Part shown: positions 27,851-37,200 of the stretch, in pieces | Layout: each line of letters opens with the position of its first letter | Position numbering within the stretch: position 1 is the first letter of the stretch | Source: Acidobacteriota bacterium | Lineage (GTDB): Bacteria > Actinomycetota > Thermoleophilia > Gaiellales > Gaiellaceae | NCBI GenBank assembly: GCA_028876365.1 | Contig: JAGWRZ010000130.1 | Span: 1 to 56,815 of the forward strand | DNA: 56,815 nucleotides | Direction: 5' to 3' | Notes under the pieces: generated by a model | Database searches by the model: none | The model's input: the letters and a program-made list of their open reading frames with translations, nothing else | Told to the model about the DNA's origin: nothing | Position numbers and translations under genes: made by a program

Positions 27851-28452
27851 CGACGGTCATCGTCTCCTACGACGGCACCGACAACGACCGCGACGCGCTC
27901 GCCCTCGGCCGGGTCCTGGCCGGGGCGGGCGCGGCGCTCGAGCTCGCCTACGTCAGCCACCTGCGAGAGCCGGAGCCGGATTCGCCGACCGACGTCCCCT
28001 TCCACGTCGTCGACAACCCCTCGACGGCGGAGGGGCTGCGAGAGCTCGCGGTCGAGCGCGGGGCGGAGGTGATCGTGTTCGGGTCGGAGTACCGGACGGC
28101 GAAGGGTCATGTCGATCCGCAGGCGACGGCGAAGCGTCTGCTCGAGGGCGGCCCGGTCGCGCTCGCGCTCGCGCCGGCAGGCTACGCCGAGTCGAATCAC
28201 AAGCCCGTGCGGACGATCCGTGCGGTCACGGAGGACGGCGATCCCTGCACGCTCGAGACCGCCGAGGCGCTCGCGGGCGCGCTCGGCGCCGAGGTCGCGA
28301 CGGGACGTCCCGACCTCGTCGTCGTCGGCTCGAAGCCGGGAACGGTGAACGGCCGTGTCACGGTGAGCGCGGCCGCGGAGTACCTGATCGAGCTCGCCGG
28401 CTGTCCCGTCCTCGTCCTGCCACGCGGTGTTGCGGTTCGTTTCCACGCGTGA
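27847..28452 (+). CDS. Tandem universal-stress-protein (USP)-like protein
   Basis: GTGA overlap with amtB; VIVSYDGTDNDRDALALGRVLAGAGAALELAYV; ADVIVFGS / PVLVLPRG USP-like ends of both halves. Confidence 0.65.
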   Translation: MTTVIVSYDGTDNDRDALALGRVLAGAGAALELAYVSHLREPEPDSPTDVPFHVVDNPSTAEGLRELAVERGAEVIVFGSEYRTAKGHVDPQATAKRLLEGGPVALALAPAGYAESNHKPVRTIRAVTEDGDPCTLETAEALAGALGAEVATGRPDLVVVGSKPGTVNGRVTVSAAAEYLIELAGCPVLVLPRGVAVRFHA

Positions 28453-28606
28453 CCGCGGGCTGATCGCGCTCGCCGCCGTGCTCGTCGCGTCGTCGCCCGC
28501 GGCCGTCCTCCTGAGCGGCGGCAGCCGGCACGCACCGCCGCGCAACTGCCGGACGACGATCGTGGCCGGCTTCATGGGCGGCGTGACGCATACGACGTGC
28601 CGCTGA
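28427..28606 (+). CDS. Possible small secreted/membrane protein (59 aa)
   Basis: MLRFVSTRDRGLIALAAVLVASSPAAVLLSGGSRHAPPRNCRTTIVAGFMGGVTHTTCR; below ORF-track length cutoff. Confidence 0.25.
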   Translation: MLRFVSTRDRGLIALAAVLVASSPAAVLLSGGSRHAPPRNCRTTIVAGFMGGVTHTTCR

Positions 28607-28648
28607 CCGGGGTGGTTTAGCGCGGCCGGTTTGCGCCGAGGTACGGCT

Positions 28649-28834
28649 GTGGACTCCGAGCCCGGCCGGTACGAACTGGCGGTCGCAGCCGTTCGGCGAA
28701 ACCAGGAGCTGATCGAGCAGCTGGAGCGCGATCCTCCGTCCCCGAAACGGGACGCCGCCCTCGCCCGGCTGCGCGAATTGCAGGTGGAGGCGATCAACCG
28801 GCTCGGAGACATCGGCCCGACCGCGCTCAGCTAG
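28649..28834 (+). CDS. Small hypothetical protein (61 aa)
   Basis: VDSEPGRYELAVAAVRRNQELIEQLERDPPSPKRDAALARLRELQVEAINRLGDIGPTALS; helical, no family recognised. Confidence 0.35.
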   Translation: MDSEPGRYELAVAAVRRNQELIEQLERDPPSPKRDAALARLRELQVEAINRLGDIGPTALS

Positions 28835-28851
28835 GGACGCCGGGCAAGACG

Positions 28852-30519
28852 TCAACGGCGCGTGGTGCCCCGGTCGCGAAGCTCGCGCCGGAGGATCTTC
28901 CCGCTCGGGGTCTTCGGCAGCTCGTCGAGAATCTCGATCGCGCGGGGGTACTTGTACGCAGCCATCCGCTCCCTGCAGAAGGCGATCAGCTCGGGCTCGT
29001 CGACGATCCCGTTCGCCTTGAGGCTGACGAACGCCTTGACGCTCTCGCCGCGGTAGGCGTCCGGCACGCCGACGACGGCGGCCTCGCGGACGGCGGGATG
29101 CGCGTAGAGCACGTCCTCCACCTCGCGCGGCCAGACCTTGAAGCCCGCCGCGTTGATCATCTCCTTCTTCCGGTCGACGACGTAGAACCACCCGTCCTCG
29201 TCCATGAAGCCGACGTCGCCCGTGTACAGAACGCCGCCCGGCATCGTCTGCGCGGTCTCGTCCGGCTTGTTCCAGTAGCCGGGAACGACCTGAGGGCCGC
29301 TGATCGCGATCTCGCCGATGTCGCCGACGGCGAGCTCCCCGTGGCTCTCGTCGACGATCGACGACATCGTGTTGAAGGTCGGCACCCCGACTCCGAGGGC
29401 GCCCGACCGTGGGTCGACGGGGGCGCGGGCGCCGAATGGAACGATGTGCGACGGCGACGTGGTCTCGGTCAGGCCGTACACCGAGTGGATGTACGTCCCG
29501 AAGAGGCGCTCGTAGGCCTCAACCGTCGCCGGCGCGATCGGCGCCCCTCCGCTGTACAGCTTCACGAAGGACGAGAGGTCGCGTTCGTGCGCCGTCGGGT
29601 GGTTCATCAGGCCGATGAAGGCGGTGATCGACGCGACCGTGAAGGTGGCGCGGTAGCGCTCGACCAGGTCGAGAAGGGCGTCGACGTCGAACCGGTAGAA
29701 GAGCACGACCGGCATGGGCACGAGAGTGGCCACGGCGATGTGGGCGACCAGCCCGGTGATGTGCGAGAGCGGCGCGACGCCGAGCACGACGTCGTCCTCG
29801 TCGAGGTGCACCCAGTCGCGGTAGGCGTGGGCGGCGAAGACGACGTTCCCGTGTGTGTTCATCGCACCCTTCGGCGGCCCTGTCGTCCCGGAGGTGTAGG
29901 TGAGGAACGCGACGTCGTCGGGGCCGAGATCGACCGGGTCGAGGCTTTCTGCGCCCTGTGCGCGCGCGAGCTCGAGCAGGTCGTGCGTCTCCGGGGGCCG
30001 GCTCCGTTCCGCACCGGCGAGGAGCGGGGGAAGAGGCGGCTCGAGGAAATCGAGCTCGGATGTCGTGACGACGACGCGAACGGGCGTGTCGGGGAGAACG
30101 GCCGCGGCGACGTCGCGGTAGAGGCTCTCGAGCGTGACGAGGGCGGCGGCGCCGGAGTCGTTCAGGACGAATCCGAGCTCACGGTGCTTGAGCATCGGAT
30201 TCACCGGGACGACGATCGCCCCGAGCTTCCACGCCGCGAGCTGCGCCAGGACGAACTGCGGGATGTTCTGGACGTAGAGGGCGACGCGATCTCCGCGCTC
30301 GATGCCGAGCTCGCGCAGACCGTGAGCGAGCCCGCTCGACAGACGGCCGGCGGCGTCGAACGTGATGGTCGAGCCGAAGTAGTGGATGAACGGCCTCTCC
30401 GCGGCGGATGCGGCGGCCGCGTTGAACATCGCGAGGGCGTTGGAGAAGCTCGGCGCGATCTCGCCGGGCACCCCGGACGCGTATCGTCCGAGCCAGGGGC
30501 GATCCAGATAGGCGCCCAT
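28852..30519 (-). CDS. AMP-forming acyl-CoA synthetase/ligase
   Basis: FLTYTSGTTGPPKGAMNTHGN; VYGLTETTSPSH; YTGDVGFMDEDGWFYVVDRKKEMINAAGFKVWPREVE; KTPSGKILRRELR. Confidence 0.93.
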   Translation of the reverse strand: MGAYLDRPWLGRYASGVPGEIAPSFSNALAMFNAAAASAAERPFIHYFGSTITFDAAGRLSSGLAHGLRELGIERGDRVALYVQNIPQFVLAQLAAWKLGAIVVPVNPMLKHRELGFVLNDSGAAALVTLESLYRDVAAAVLPDTPVRVVVTTSELDFLEPPLPPLLAGAERSRPPETHDLLELARAQGAESLDPVDLGPDDVAFLTYTSGTTGPPKGAMNTHGNVVFAAHAYRDWVHLDEDDVVLGVAPLSHITGLVAHIAVATLVPMPVVLFYRFDVDALLDLVERYRATFTVASITAFIGLMNHPTAHERDLSSFVKLYSGGAPIAPATVEAYERLFGTYIHSVYGLTETTSPSHIVPFGARAPVDPRSGALGVGVPTFNTMSSIVDESHGELAVGDIGEIAISGPQVVPGYWNKPDETAQTMPGGVLYTGDVGFMDEDGWFYVVDRKKEMINAAGFKVWPREVEDVLYAHPAVREAAVVGVPDAYRGESVKAFVSLKANGIVDEPELIAFCRERMAAYKYPRAIEILDELPKTPSGKILRRELRDRGTTRR

Positions 30520-30524
30520 GGGCC

Positions 30525-31682
30525 CTAGAGCAGGCTGTCTCCGGTCCGGGCGTCGAAGAAGTGCAGCCGGCTCGGATCGAGGGCGAGCTGCAGACGCCCG
30601 CCCCGCCGTGCGCTCGACCGCGGGTCGATGCGCGCGTTGAAGAGCGCTCCCTCGTCGAGGATGACCGCTTCGTCGTTCTCGCGCGCCGCGCGCAGGTCGA
30701 CGGCGTCCACGCGCGGGGCGTCGATCGAGAAGATCACGTGCGCGTCGGCGCCCAGGTCCTCGAGCACTCCGACCTCGACCTCGATCTGCGGAAGCCCGGG
30801 CTCGGCGAAGGCGGCATCCTCGAAGCTCTCCGGCCGCAGGCCGACGATCACGCGCCCGCCGTCGGCGCGTCGCGGCCGCCGGTCCCGGTCGAGGGGGAGC
30901 TTGAAGCCCGCGAACGACACGGTGTCGCCGTCGACTGCCGCCTCGACGAGATTCATCGACGGTGAGCCGATGAACGCGGCGACGAACAGGTTGGCCGGCT
31001 CGCGGTACAGCACGTGCGGCTCGCCGGCCTGCTGGATGCGCCCGTCGCGCATGACGGCCACGCGCTGCCCGAGCGTCATCGCCTCGATCTGGTCGTGCGT
31101 GACGTAGACCGTCGTCACGCCGAGACGCTCGTGCAGGCGGGACAGCTGCGCGCGCATGTCCACCCGCAGCTTCGCGTCGAGGTTCGACAGCGGCTCGTCC
31201 ATGAGGAAGGCTGCCGGCTCGCGGACGATCGCGCGGCCCATCGCGACCCGCTGGCGCTGCCCGCCCGAGAGCTGGGCCGGCTTGCGGTCGAGCAGCTCCT
31301 CGAGGCCGAGCATGCGCGCCGCCTCGTCCACCCGGCGGCGGATCTCGGACTTCTGCGTCTTGCGCATGCGCAGCCCGTAGCCGAGGTTGTCGCGGGTCGT
31401 CATGTGCGGGTAGAGCGCGTAGCTCTGGAAGACCATCGCCACGTCGCGGTCGCGCGGCGACACGTCGGTGACGTCGCGGCCGCCGATCTCGATGCGTCCC
31501 TCGGTGACGTCCTCGAGCCCCGCGATCATGCGCAGGAGCGTCGTCTTCCCGCACCCCGATGGGCCGACGAGGACCATGAACTCCCCCTCGTCGATGGTCA
31601 GGTCGACGGCGTCGACCGCGGTGACCGCGCCGAAGCGCTTGGTCACGCCGGCGATCGCGATTCCCGGCCGGGCCGCGCTCAT
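30525..31682 (-). CDS. Carbohydrate ABC transporter ATP-binding protein (UgpC/MsmX family)
   Basis: LVGPSGCGKTTLLRMIAGLE; LSGGQRQRVAMGRAIVREPAAFLMDEPLSNLDAKLR; C-terminal TOBE domain. Confidence 0.95.
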   Translation of the reverse strand: MSAARPGIAIAGVTKRFGAVTAVDAVDLTIDEGEFMVLVGPSGCGKTTLLRMIAGLEDVTEGRIEIGGRDVTDVSPRDRDVAMVFQSYALYPHMTTRDNLGYGLRMRKTQKSEIRRRVDEAARMLGLEELLDRKPAQLSGGQRQRVAMGRAIVREPAAFLMDEPLSNLDAKLRVDMRAQLSRLHERLGVTTVYVTHDQIEAMTLGQRVAVMRDGRIQQAGEPHVLYREPANLFVAAFIGSPSMNLVEAAVDGDTVSFAGFKLPLDRDRRPRRADGGRVIVGLRPESFEDAAFAEPGLPQIEVEVGVLEDLGADAHVIFSIDAPRVDAVDLRAARENDEAVILDEGALFNARIDPRSSARRGGRLQLALDPSRLHFFDARTGDSLL

Positions 31683-33397
31683 GAGTACGGCGGCCGCACG
31701 GTGAGGACGGGAACGCCGAGCAGCTGCATCGCCACCGGCAGGCTCGGAAGGTCGTCGACCATCAGCGCCACCTGCTCTCCGCGCCCGACGAGCCCGCCGA
31801 CATGGTGCACCTTGAAGTCCTCGAGCCCGCGGGGCGCGCCGTCGACCCCGCCGAGGATGAGCTCGTCGAAGGGCACGCCCTGCGCGGCGAGCCACGCCTC
31901 CGTCAGCGTGCGCGCGGCCTCGTCGCGTGAGCTGACGATGACGATCCGGTAATGGGGCGCCAGCAGCTGGACGAGGCGGCATGCCCCCGGGATCGGCATG
32001 TCCGTCTCGCACGCGAGCGAGTACGCGACCCAGTCGGTGTCCTCGCGCGGGTCGGCGATCAGGTGGTGGCGCGGGCTCGTGTCGCACAGCGTCGAGTCGA
32101 GATCGATGCAGATCGTGCCGTGCTTCGACGGCGGCGAGATCGGCGTGCGGACGTCGTACCAGCGTCCGTACTCGGCGATGACGCGCGAGGTCCCCGGTGG
32201 CGGCAGCAGCCTCAGCGGGTCGGCGCTGTGCAGCGGATAGAGCACGTCCGGTGAGACGAGCTGGACGAAGCGATGCAGGTCGTGCGGCGTCGCGTGGCCA
32301 CTCGTCCCGATGGACGCGAACGGCGTCTCCAGTCGCGCCAGCCATTGCTGCAGCAGCTCCCACGACGCCTGGAACGGGCCGAGCGGCTCTCCGTTCGCAT
32401 GGAGGAAGATCGAGCCGGCGCCGACAGGCAGGTCGAGCAGGACGTCGAGCGCGTCGGAGGCGACCTGGACGACGAAGCGCGACGGGTCCCGCCGCGCCGC
32501 TTCGGTCGACGCGGCGTCGAGCTCCTCCACGCCGGGCAGCCCCCAGGCGCGCAGGAAGGCCGCGATCGCGGGCGGCCACAGGATCGTCCGGCCGCGGGTC
32601 TCCGCGATCGTCATGAACGACTCCACCCGTTCGACGTCGCGCGGGTACACCGTCATCAGCACGAGGCCGGGTGTCCGCGCGAGGGCGTCGTCGAATGCCG
32701 CGTCGACCTCGCTCTCCGGCCGCAGGACGATGCGCGGGTCGCTCGTGAGCGTCGTTCCCTCCATCACGAGTGCATGGGCTCCACGTGCGCGTTCCGCGAA
32801 GCGCTCCGTCCGCTCCGGATGGCGCCCGTGCAGCCTCAGGTCCCCGCTGTAGGCGACGACGCCGGCGTCGGTGTGGACGAGAAAGCCGGATGCTCCGGGC
32901 ACGTCGTGGTCGACGGCGCAGCGCTCGACGACGAGCGGCCCGACGCTCACACGTTCGCCCTCGGCCATCGGCTCGACGAGCGGGGCGCCGCCCTCGAGCC
33001 CCTGCCCGGCCGCCTCCAGCGCGTCGAGCATGCGCACCGTCTCGTCCGCCGCGCGGATCGGGACGGAGGGATCGACCCAGCCGAGGAGCCCGACGTGGTC
33101 GATGTGGCAGTGGCTGACGAAGACCGCGGTGCGGCTCTCGCCGTGGGCGCCGGCCACCTCGGTGCCCGCGACCGCCTCTGGCCGGTAGAGCCCGTCGATC
33201 GCCGGGGCCTCGCCGAGACGGAGGCGCGTGCGGAGCTCCGACCCGCGAGACATCTTCAGCGGGCTGCGGACGAGGCCTTCGCGGCCGGGGATGTCGAGGC
33301 CCATGTCGAGCACCACCCGCCAGCCGTCCTGCTCGACCACGACCTTCGTCGAGCCGATGACGCCGACGCCGCCGTAGAAGCGGAGCCGGGCGCTCAC
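31679..33397 (-). CDS. Fusion: beta-CASP/RNase J-like metallo-beta-lactamase hydrolase + C-terminal HAD phosphatase
   Basis: FVSHCHIDHVGLLGW; VVAYSGDLRLHGRHPERTERF; TSGHATPHDLHRFVQLVSPDVLYPLHS; then TICIDLDSTLCDTSPRH...IVIVSSRDEAARTLTEAWL...QVALMVDDLPS. Confidence 0.8.
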   Translation of the reverse strand: MSARLRFYGGVGVIGSTKVVVEQDGWRVVLDMGLDIPGREGLVRSPLKMSRGSELRTRLRLGEAPAIDGLYRPEAVAGTEVAGAHGESRTAVFVSHCHIDHVGLLGWVDPSVPIRAADETVRMLDALEAAGQGLEGGAPLVEPMAEGERVSVGPLVVERCAVDHDVPGASGFLVHTDAGVVAYSGDLRLHGRHPERTERFAERARGAHALVMEGTTLTSDPRIVLRPESEVDAAFDDALARTPGLVLMTVYPRDVERVESFMTIAETRGRTILWPPAIAAFLRAWGLPGVEELDAASTEAARRDPSRFVVQVASDALDVLLDLPVGAGSIFLHANGEPLGPFQASWELLQQWLARLETPFASIGTSGHATPHDLHRFVQLVSPDVLYPLHSADPLRLLPPPGTSRVIAEYGRWYDVRTPISPPSKHGTICIDLDSTLCDTSPRHHLIADPREDTDWVAYSLACETDMPIPGACRLVQLLAPHYRIVIVSSRDEAARTLTEAWLAAQGVPFDELILGGVDGAPRGLEDFKVHHVGGLVGRGEQVALMVDDLPSLPVAMQLLGVPVLTVRPPYS

Positions 33398-34098
33398 GCC
33401 TCGACCGCCGCGAGCCGCTCTCCCGCCATCCACGCCGCGAGCGCGGGGAGCAGCTCCTCGACCCGCGCCGCCTCGAAGGTCGCGCGACCGGCGGGCCCCG
33501 CGCGGACCGGGTCGACGTACGCCGTCGCGCATCCGACCTCGAACGCGGGCGCGATGTCGTTGACGAAGTGGTCGCCGATGCTGATCACCGCGGCCGGCGG
33601 CACGTCGTGCACGCGGGCGAGCGCATGCAGGCGCGCCGCGAAGCGCTCCGGCTTCTCGGCGTGGCACACGATCTCGTCGAACAGCCCGAGCAGTCCCAGG
33701 CGCTCGAGCAGGGGCATCACGCCGAACGCAGGCGTGTTCGACATGAGCACCTGTCGCGTGCCGGCCGGGCGTTGCTCGATCAGCTCGACCAGGCCCTCGG
33801 GCACCTCGAGGGCGCATTCGTCGGTCAGCATGAAAGCCCGCGTTCGCGCGAAGGCGTCCGCATATGCGCGCGAGGCGCCGCGCGGCCCGCCGGCCAGCAC
33901 GACCGCCGCCTCCCATCCGTCGGAGGCCACGTTGCCGCTCGCGCCGGCGAGATAGTCGTCGAGCGCCGCGAGGTAGGCGCGCCTGCGGTCCTCGGCGAGC
34001 CCGGCGGCGATGCCGCGCGCGTAGTGGCGGCACGCCTCCGTGCTCCTGTACAGGGTCCCGTCGAGGTCCCACACGGCTACCGCAGCCGGCCGGCTCAT
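33394..34098 (-). CDS. HAD-superfamily hydrolase
   Basis: VAVWDLDGTLYRSTEACRHY; LMSNTPAFGVMPLLERLGL; VISIGDHFVNDIAPAFEVGCATAYV. Confidence 0.88.
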   Translation of the reverse strand: MSRPAAVAVWDLDGTLYRSTEACRHYARGIAAGLAEDRRRAYLAALDDYLAGASGNVASDGWEAAVVLAGGPRGASRAYADAFARTRAFMLTDECALEVPEGLVELIEQRPAGTRQVLMSNTPAFGVMPLLERLGLLGLFDEIVCHAEKPERFAARLHALARVHDVPPAAVISIGDHFVNDIAPAFEVGCATAYVDPVRAGPAGRATFEAARVEELLPALAAWMAGERLAAVEA

Positions 34099-34946
34099 CC
34101 CTTCATCGCTCCGGTGGTGGCGCTCGCGCCGGCGACGAGACGCCGCTGGGAGAGCATGAACACGATCATGATCGGCAGGGTCGTGAACACGACCGCCGCC
34201 GAGAGCCCCGGCCAATCCGTCCCGTTCGTCCCGAAGAAGGTCGAGAGCCCGACCTCGATCGGCTGGACCGAGGGGCTGCTCGTCATGATGAACGGCCACA
34301 GGAAGCTGTTCCACGAGCCGATGAAGATGTACAGGCCGATCGTGATGAGCGCGGGCCGCGCGAGCGGCGCGGCGATCGTGCGCAGAAACTGCAGCTGCGA
34401 CGCGCCGTCGAGCTCTGCGGCCTCGATCAGCTCCGGCGGGAGCGCGCCGAAGAACTGCCGCAGCAGGAAGATGCCGAACACGGACGCCCCCCAGGGGATG
34501 ATCTGCGCCCAGTAGGTGTCGAGCCAGTGCAGCTCCTTGAGGACGATGTAGTCCGGGATGAGCAAGACGACCTTGGGGATCATGAGGATGCTGAGGATGA
34601 GGAAGAAGGCGATCTCGCGTCCGCGGAACCGCATGACGCCGAGCGCGAAGCCGGCGAGCAGGGACGTGACGAGGACGAGGGCGACCGTGCTTCCGGCGAT
34701 GAGCACGGTGTTGAGGAAGTAGCGGACCCAGGACGCCTCGTGCCAGGCATGCCCGTAGTTGCCCACCACGCCGCCGGGCAGGAAGTTCGGCGGGAACTGG
34801 AAGACGCTGTTGCTCGAGTTCAGCGACGTCACCACGACCCAGTAGAAGGGGAACGCGAAGACGACGCCGACGAGAAGCGCGAGCAGCCCTGAGCGGAAGC
34901 GGCGAGACCGCTTCCGCCACAGGGCCGATCCCGCGCGGTTCGTCAC
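34095..34946 (-). CDS. Carbohydrate ABC transporter permease (MalG/UgpE type)
   Basis: Multi-TM; EAAELDGASQLQFLRTIAAPLARPALITIGLYIFIGSWNSFLWP. Confidence 0.93.
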   Translation of the reverse strand: MTNRAGSALWRKRSRRFRSGLLALLVGVVFAFPFYWVVVTSLNSSNSVFQFPPNFLPGGVVGNYGHAWHEASWVRYFLNTVLIAGSTVALVLVTSLLAGFALGVMRFRGREIAFFLILSILMIPKVVLLIPDYIVLKELHWLDTYWAQIIPWGASVFGIFLLRQFFGALPPELIEAAELDGASQLQFLRTIAAPLARPALITIGLYIFIGSWNSFLWPFIMTSSPSVQPIEVGLSTFFGTNGTDWPGLSAAVVFTTLPIMIVFMLSQRRLVAGASATTGAMKG

Positions 34947-36235
34947 GAACCGCTCGCCGCCTGCATCGCCTTCTGCTGCGCGGTCGCGAGCGCCGAGGCG
35001 GGGCTCGCACCGTTGTCGAGGACGGCCTGCATCGCCTCTGCGACGTATCCCTCCGCCTGCGTCCACCATGCGTACGGCGGGTTGCCGCCCGCGTACTGGA
35101 GCGCCTGGGCGGCGATCTTCTGGTACGGGTGCGTGGCGATGTAGCTCTTCATGTACACGAGCGCCGACTTCGTCACGGGCAGATAGCCGGTCTTGATCGC
35201 CCAGTACGCGGTCGCGTGCGGGCTGCTCAGGTACTTCATGAACTGCCAGGCGGCCGCGCGCTGCGCGGCGTTCGCCTGCGAGAAGATGACGATGTTCGTC
35301 CCGGCCATGGCGTTGCCCTCGCCGCCGTTCGGCCCGGCGGGAAGGGGCGCCACCTGCATGCTGAACTTGCCGCCGACGGCGGCGAGCATGTACGGGTAGC
35401 CGGCGATCGACGAGACGGCGAACGCCGAGCGGCCTGCGCCGAGGGCGGTCTGCTCCGGGTAGTTGGTGCCGACCTGGAGTGCGCCCTGGCCCTTGAGGTC
35501 GGCGAGGAACTGGAGCGCCTGTACCGCCGCCTTCGTGTCCAGGGTGGGCTTGCCGTTCTTGATCCACGTGCCGCCGAAGGCCTTGACGATCGACAGGTAC
35601 TCGAGCGTCCCGTTGGCCGGGGCCGACAAGGTGCCGGTGTCGAGGCTCTCACCCCAGTTGCCGCCGGTCGTCAGCTTCTTCTCGGCGGCGGCGTACTGCG
35701 CCCAGGTGGTCGGCACGGAGATGCCGGCCGCCTTCAGCATGTTCGCGTTGTAGAAGAGCACGTAGTCGCTCTTGTTGAACGGCCACATCCAGATCTTCCC
35801 GTCGGGCAGGAACAGGTCGTTCCACACACCCGTCCAGATGTTGCTCTTGAACGTCTTCGGGACGCCGACCGTCTTGCTGTTGACGTAGTTGTCGAGCGGG
35901 ATGATCGCCTTCGCGTCGGCGTAGCCGGCGGCCCAGTTCTCGTACGCCTGGCCCATCGTCGGCGGGTTGCCGGCGGCGATGGACGCCTGCTCCTTCTGCT
36001 GCAGGATGCCGTAGTTCGGCTCGGCGATGAGGTCGATGGTGATCCCGGGGTGCGTCTGCTCGAAGTTCTGCGTCAGGTCGTCGAGCGTCGGCTTCTGCGT
36101 TCCGGACGACATCGCTTCCATGAACGAGATCGTCACGTTGGCGCGATGGCCGGCCGTCGCAGCCGAAGCCGCGAGCGGCGTTGCGACCGCCGCGAATACG
36201 GCCGCGATCGCGATGAACCGTCTGTGCCGTGACAT
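34943..36235 (-). CDS. Extracellular solute-binding protein (family 1)
   Basis: Signal peptide; FEQTHPGITIDLIAEPNYG; ...ADLKGQGAL; AWQFMKYLSSPHATAYWAIKTGYLPV. Confidence 0.93.
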   Translation of the reverse strand: MSRHRRFIAIAAVFAAVATPLAASAATAGHRANVTISFMEAMSSGTQKPTLDDLTQNFEQTHPGITIDLIAEPNYGILQQKEQASIAAGNPPTMGQAYENWAAGYADAKAIIPLDNYVNSKTVGVPKTFKSNIWTGVWNDLFLPDGKIWMWPFNKSDYVLFYNANMLKAAGISVPTTWAQYAAAEKKLTTGGNWGESLDTGTLSAPANGTLEYLSIVKAFGGTWIKNGKPTLDTKAAVQALQFLADLKGQGALQVGTNYPEQTALGAGRSAFAVSSIAGYPYMLAAVGGKFSMQVAPLPAGPNGGEGNAMAGTNIVIFSQANAAQRAAAWQFMKYLSSPHATAYWAIKTGYLPVTKSALVYMKSYIATHPYQKIAAQALQYAGGNPPYAWWTQAEGYVAEAMQAVLDNGASPASALATAQQKAMQAASGS

Positions 36236-36267
36236 GCTTCCTCCCTCCAGAGGTGATTGGTTCACAT

Positions 36268-37200
36268 TCACGCTGCGCGCCGCGACAGCCGCAGCTGGGC
36301 CAGGGTGAACAGGGCGATGACGACGAAGAGGACGACGGCGATCGCGGCGCCGAAGCCCGTCTTGTAGAAGACGAAGCTCTGCTGGTAGAGAAGGAAGCCG
36401 GTCGTCGTCGTCGCGCTGAGCGGCCCTCCTCCAGTCATCGTGTAGATCTGCGTGAACGCCTGCAACGAGTCGATCGTGGTGATGACGATGACGAACAGCG
36501 TCGTGTTCATGAGTTGCGGCAGCACGACGTCCCGCACCTCGTGCCAGTAGCTCGCGCCGTCGACGCGTGCGGCCTCGCGCAGCTCGCCGGAGACGGTGGC
36601 GAGCCCGGCGAGGAAGATGATCACGGTGAATCCGAGGTCGTGCCAGAGCGTGTAGACGATGAGCGCCGGCATCGCCCACGTCGTCGACTGGAGCCAGCCG
36701 ACCTCGGGGAGATGGAGAAGCTTGAGGACGCTGTCGATGAGGCCGAACTGCGGGTTGAAGATCCAGACCCACACGATCGACGTGGCGACGAGCGGGGTGA
36801 AGTACGGCGTGAGCACGGCGAGCCGGACGATGCGGCGCACGAGACCGCGTTGGCTCAGGAGGAGCGCGATCCCGAGCCCGAGCACGGTGCTGCCGCCGAC
36901 GGTCGCGCCGACGAAGTACACCGACGTGACGATGGAGTTCCAGAAGTCGCTCGAATGCAGAAGCGCGGCGTAGTTGCCGCCGCCGACGAAGCGCGAGAGC
37001 GACGGGTTGAGCAGGTTCCAGTTGAAGAAGCTGATGTAGAGGACGAAGAGCGCCGGCCCGATCGTGAACACGAGGAAGACGAGGAGTGCGGGCGACAGGT
37101 ACAGGAATGCCAGCCGGCCGTTGCGGATCCCCGCCCTCGAGCGGGCGCGCGAGCGGGAGATGCCGAGCGCGCGGGCGGTGAGCGTGCTGTCGAGGCTCAC
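36268..37200 (-). CDS. Carbohydrate ABC transporter permease (MalF/UgpA type)
   Basis: LYLSPALLVFLVFTIGPALFVLYISFFNWNLL; EAARVDGASYWHEVRDVVLPQL. Confidence 0.93.
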   Translation of the reverse strand: MSLDSTLTARALGISRSRARSRAGIRNGRLAFLYLSPALLVFLVFTIGPALFVLYISFFNWNLLNPSLSRFVGGGNYAALLHSSDFWNSIVTSVYFVGATVGGSTVLGLGIALLLSQRGLVRRIVRLAVLTPYFTPLVATSIVWVWIFNPQFGLIDSVLKLLHLPEVGWLQSTTWAMPALIVYTLWHDLGFTVIIFLAGLATVSGELREAARVDGASYWHEVRDVVLPQLMNTTLFVIVITTIDSLQAFTQIYTMTGGGPLSATTTTGFLLYQQSFVFYKTGFGAAIAVVLFVVIALFTLAQLRLSRRAA

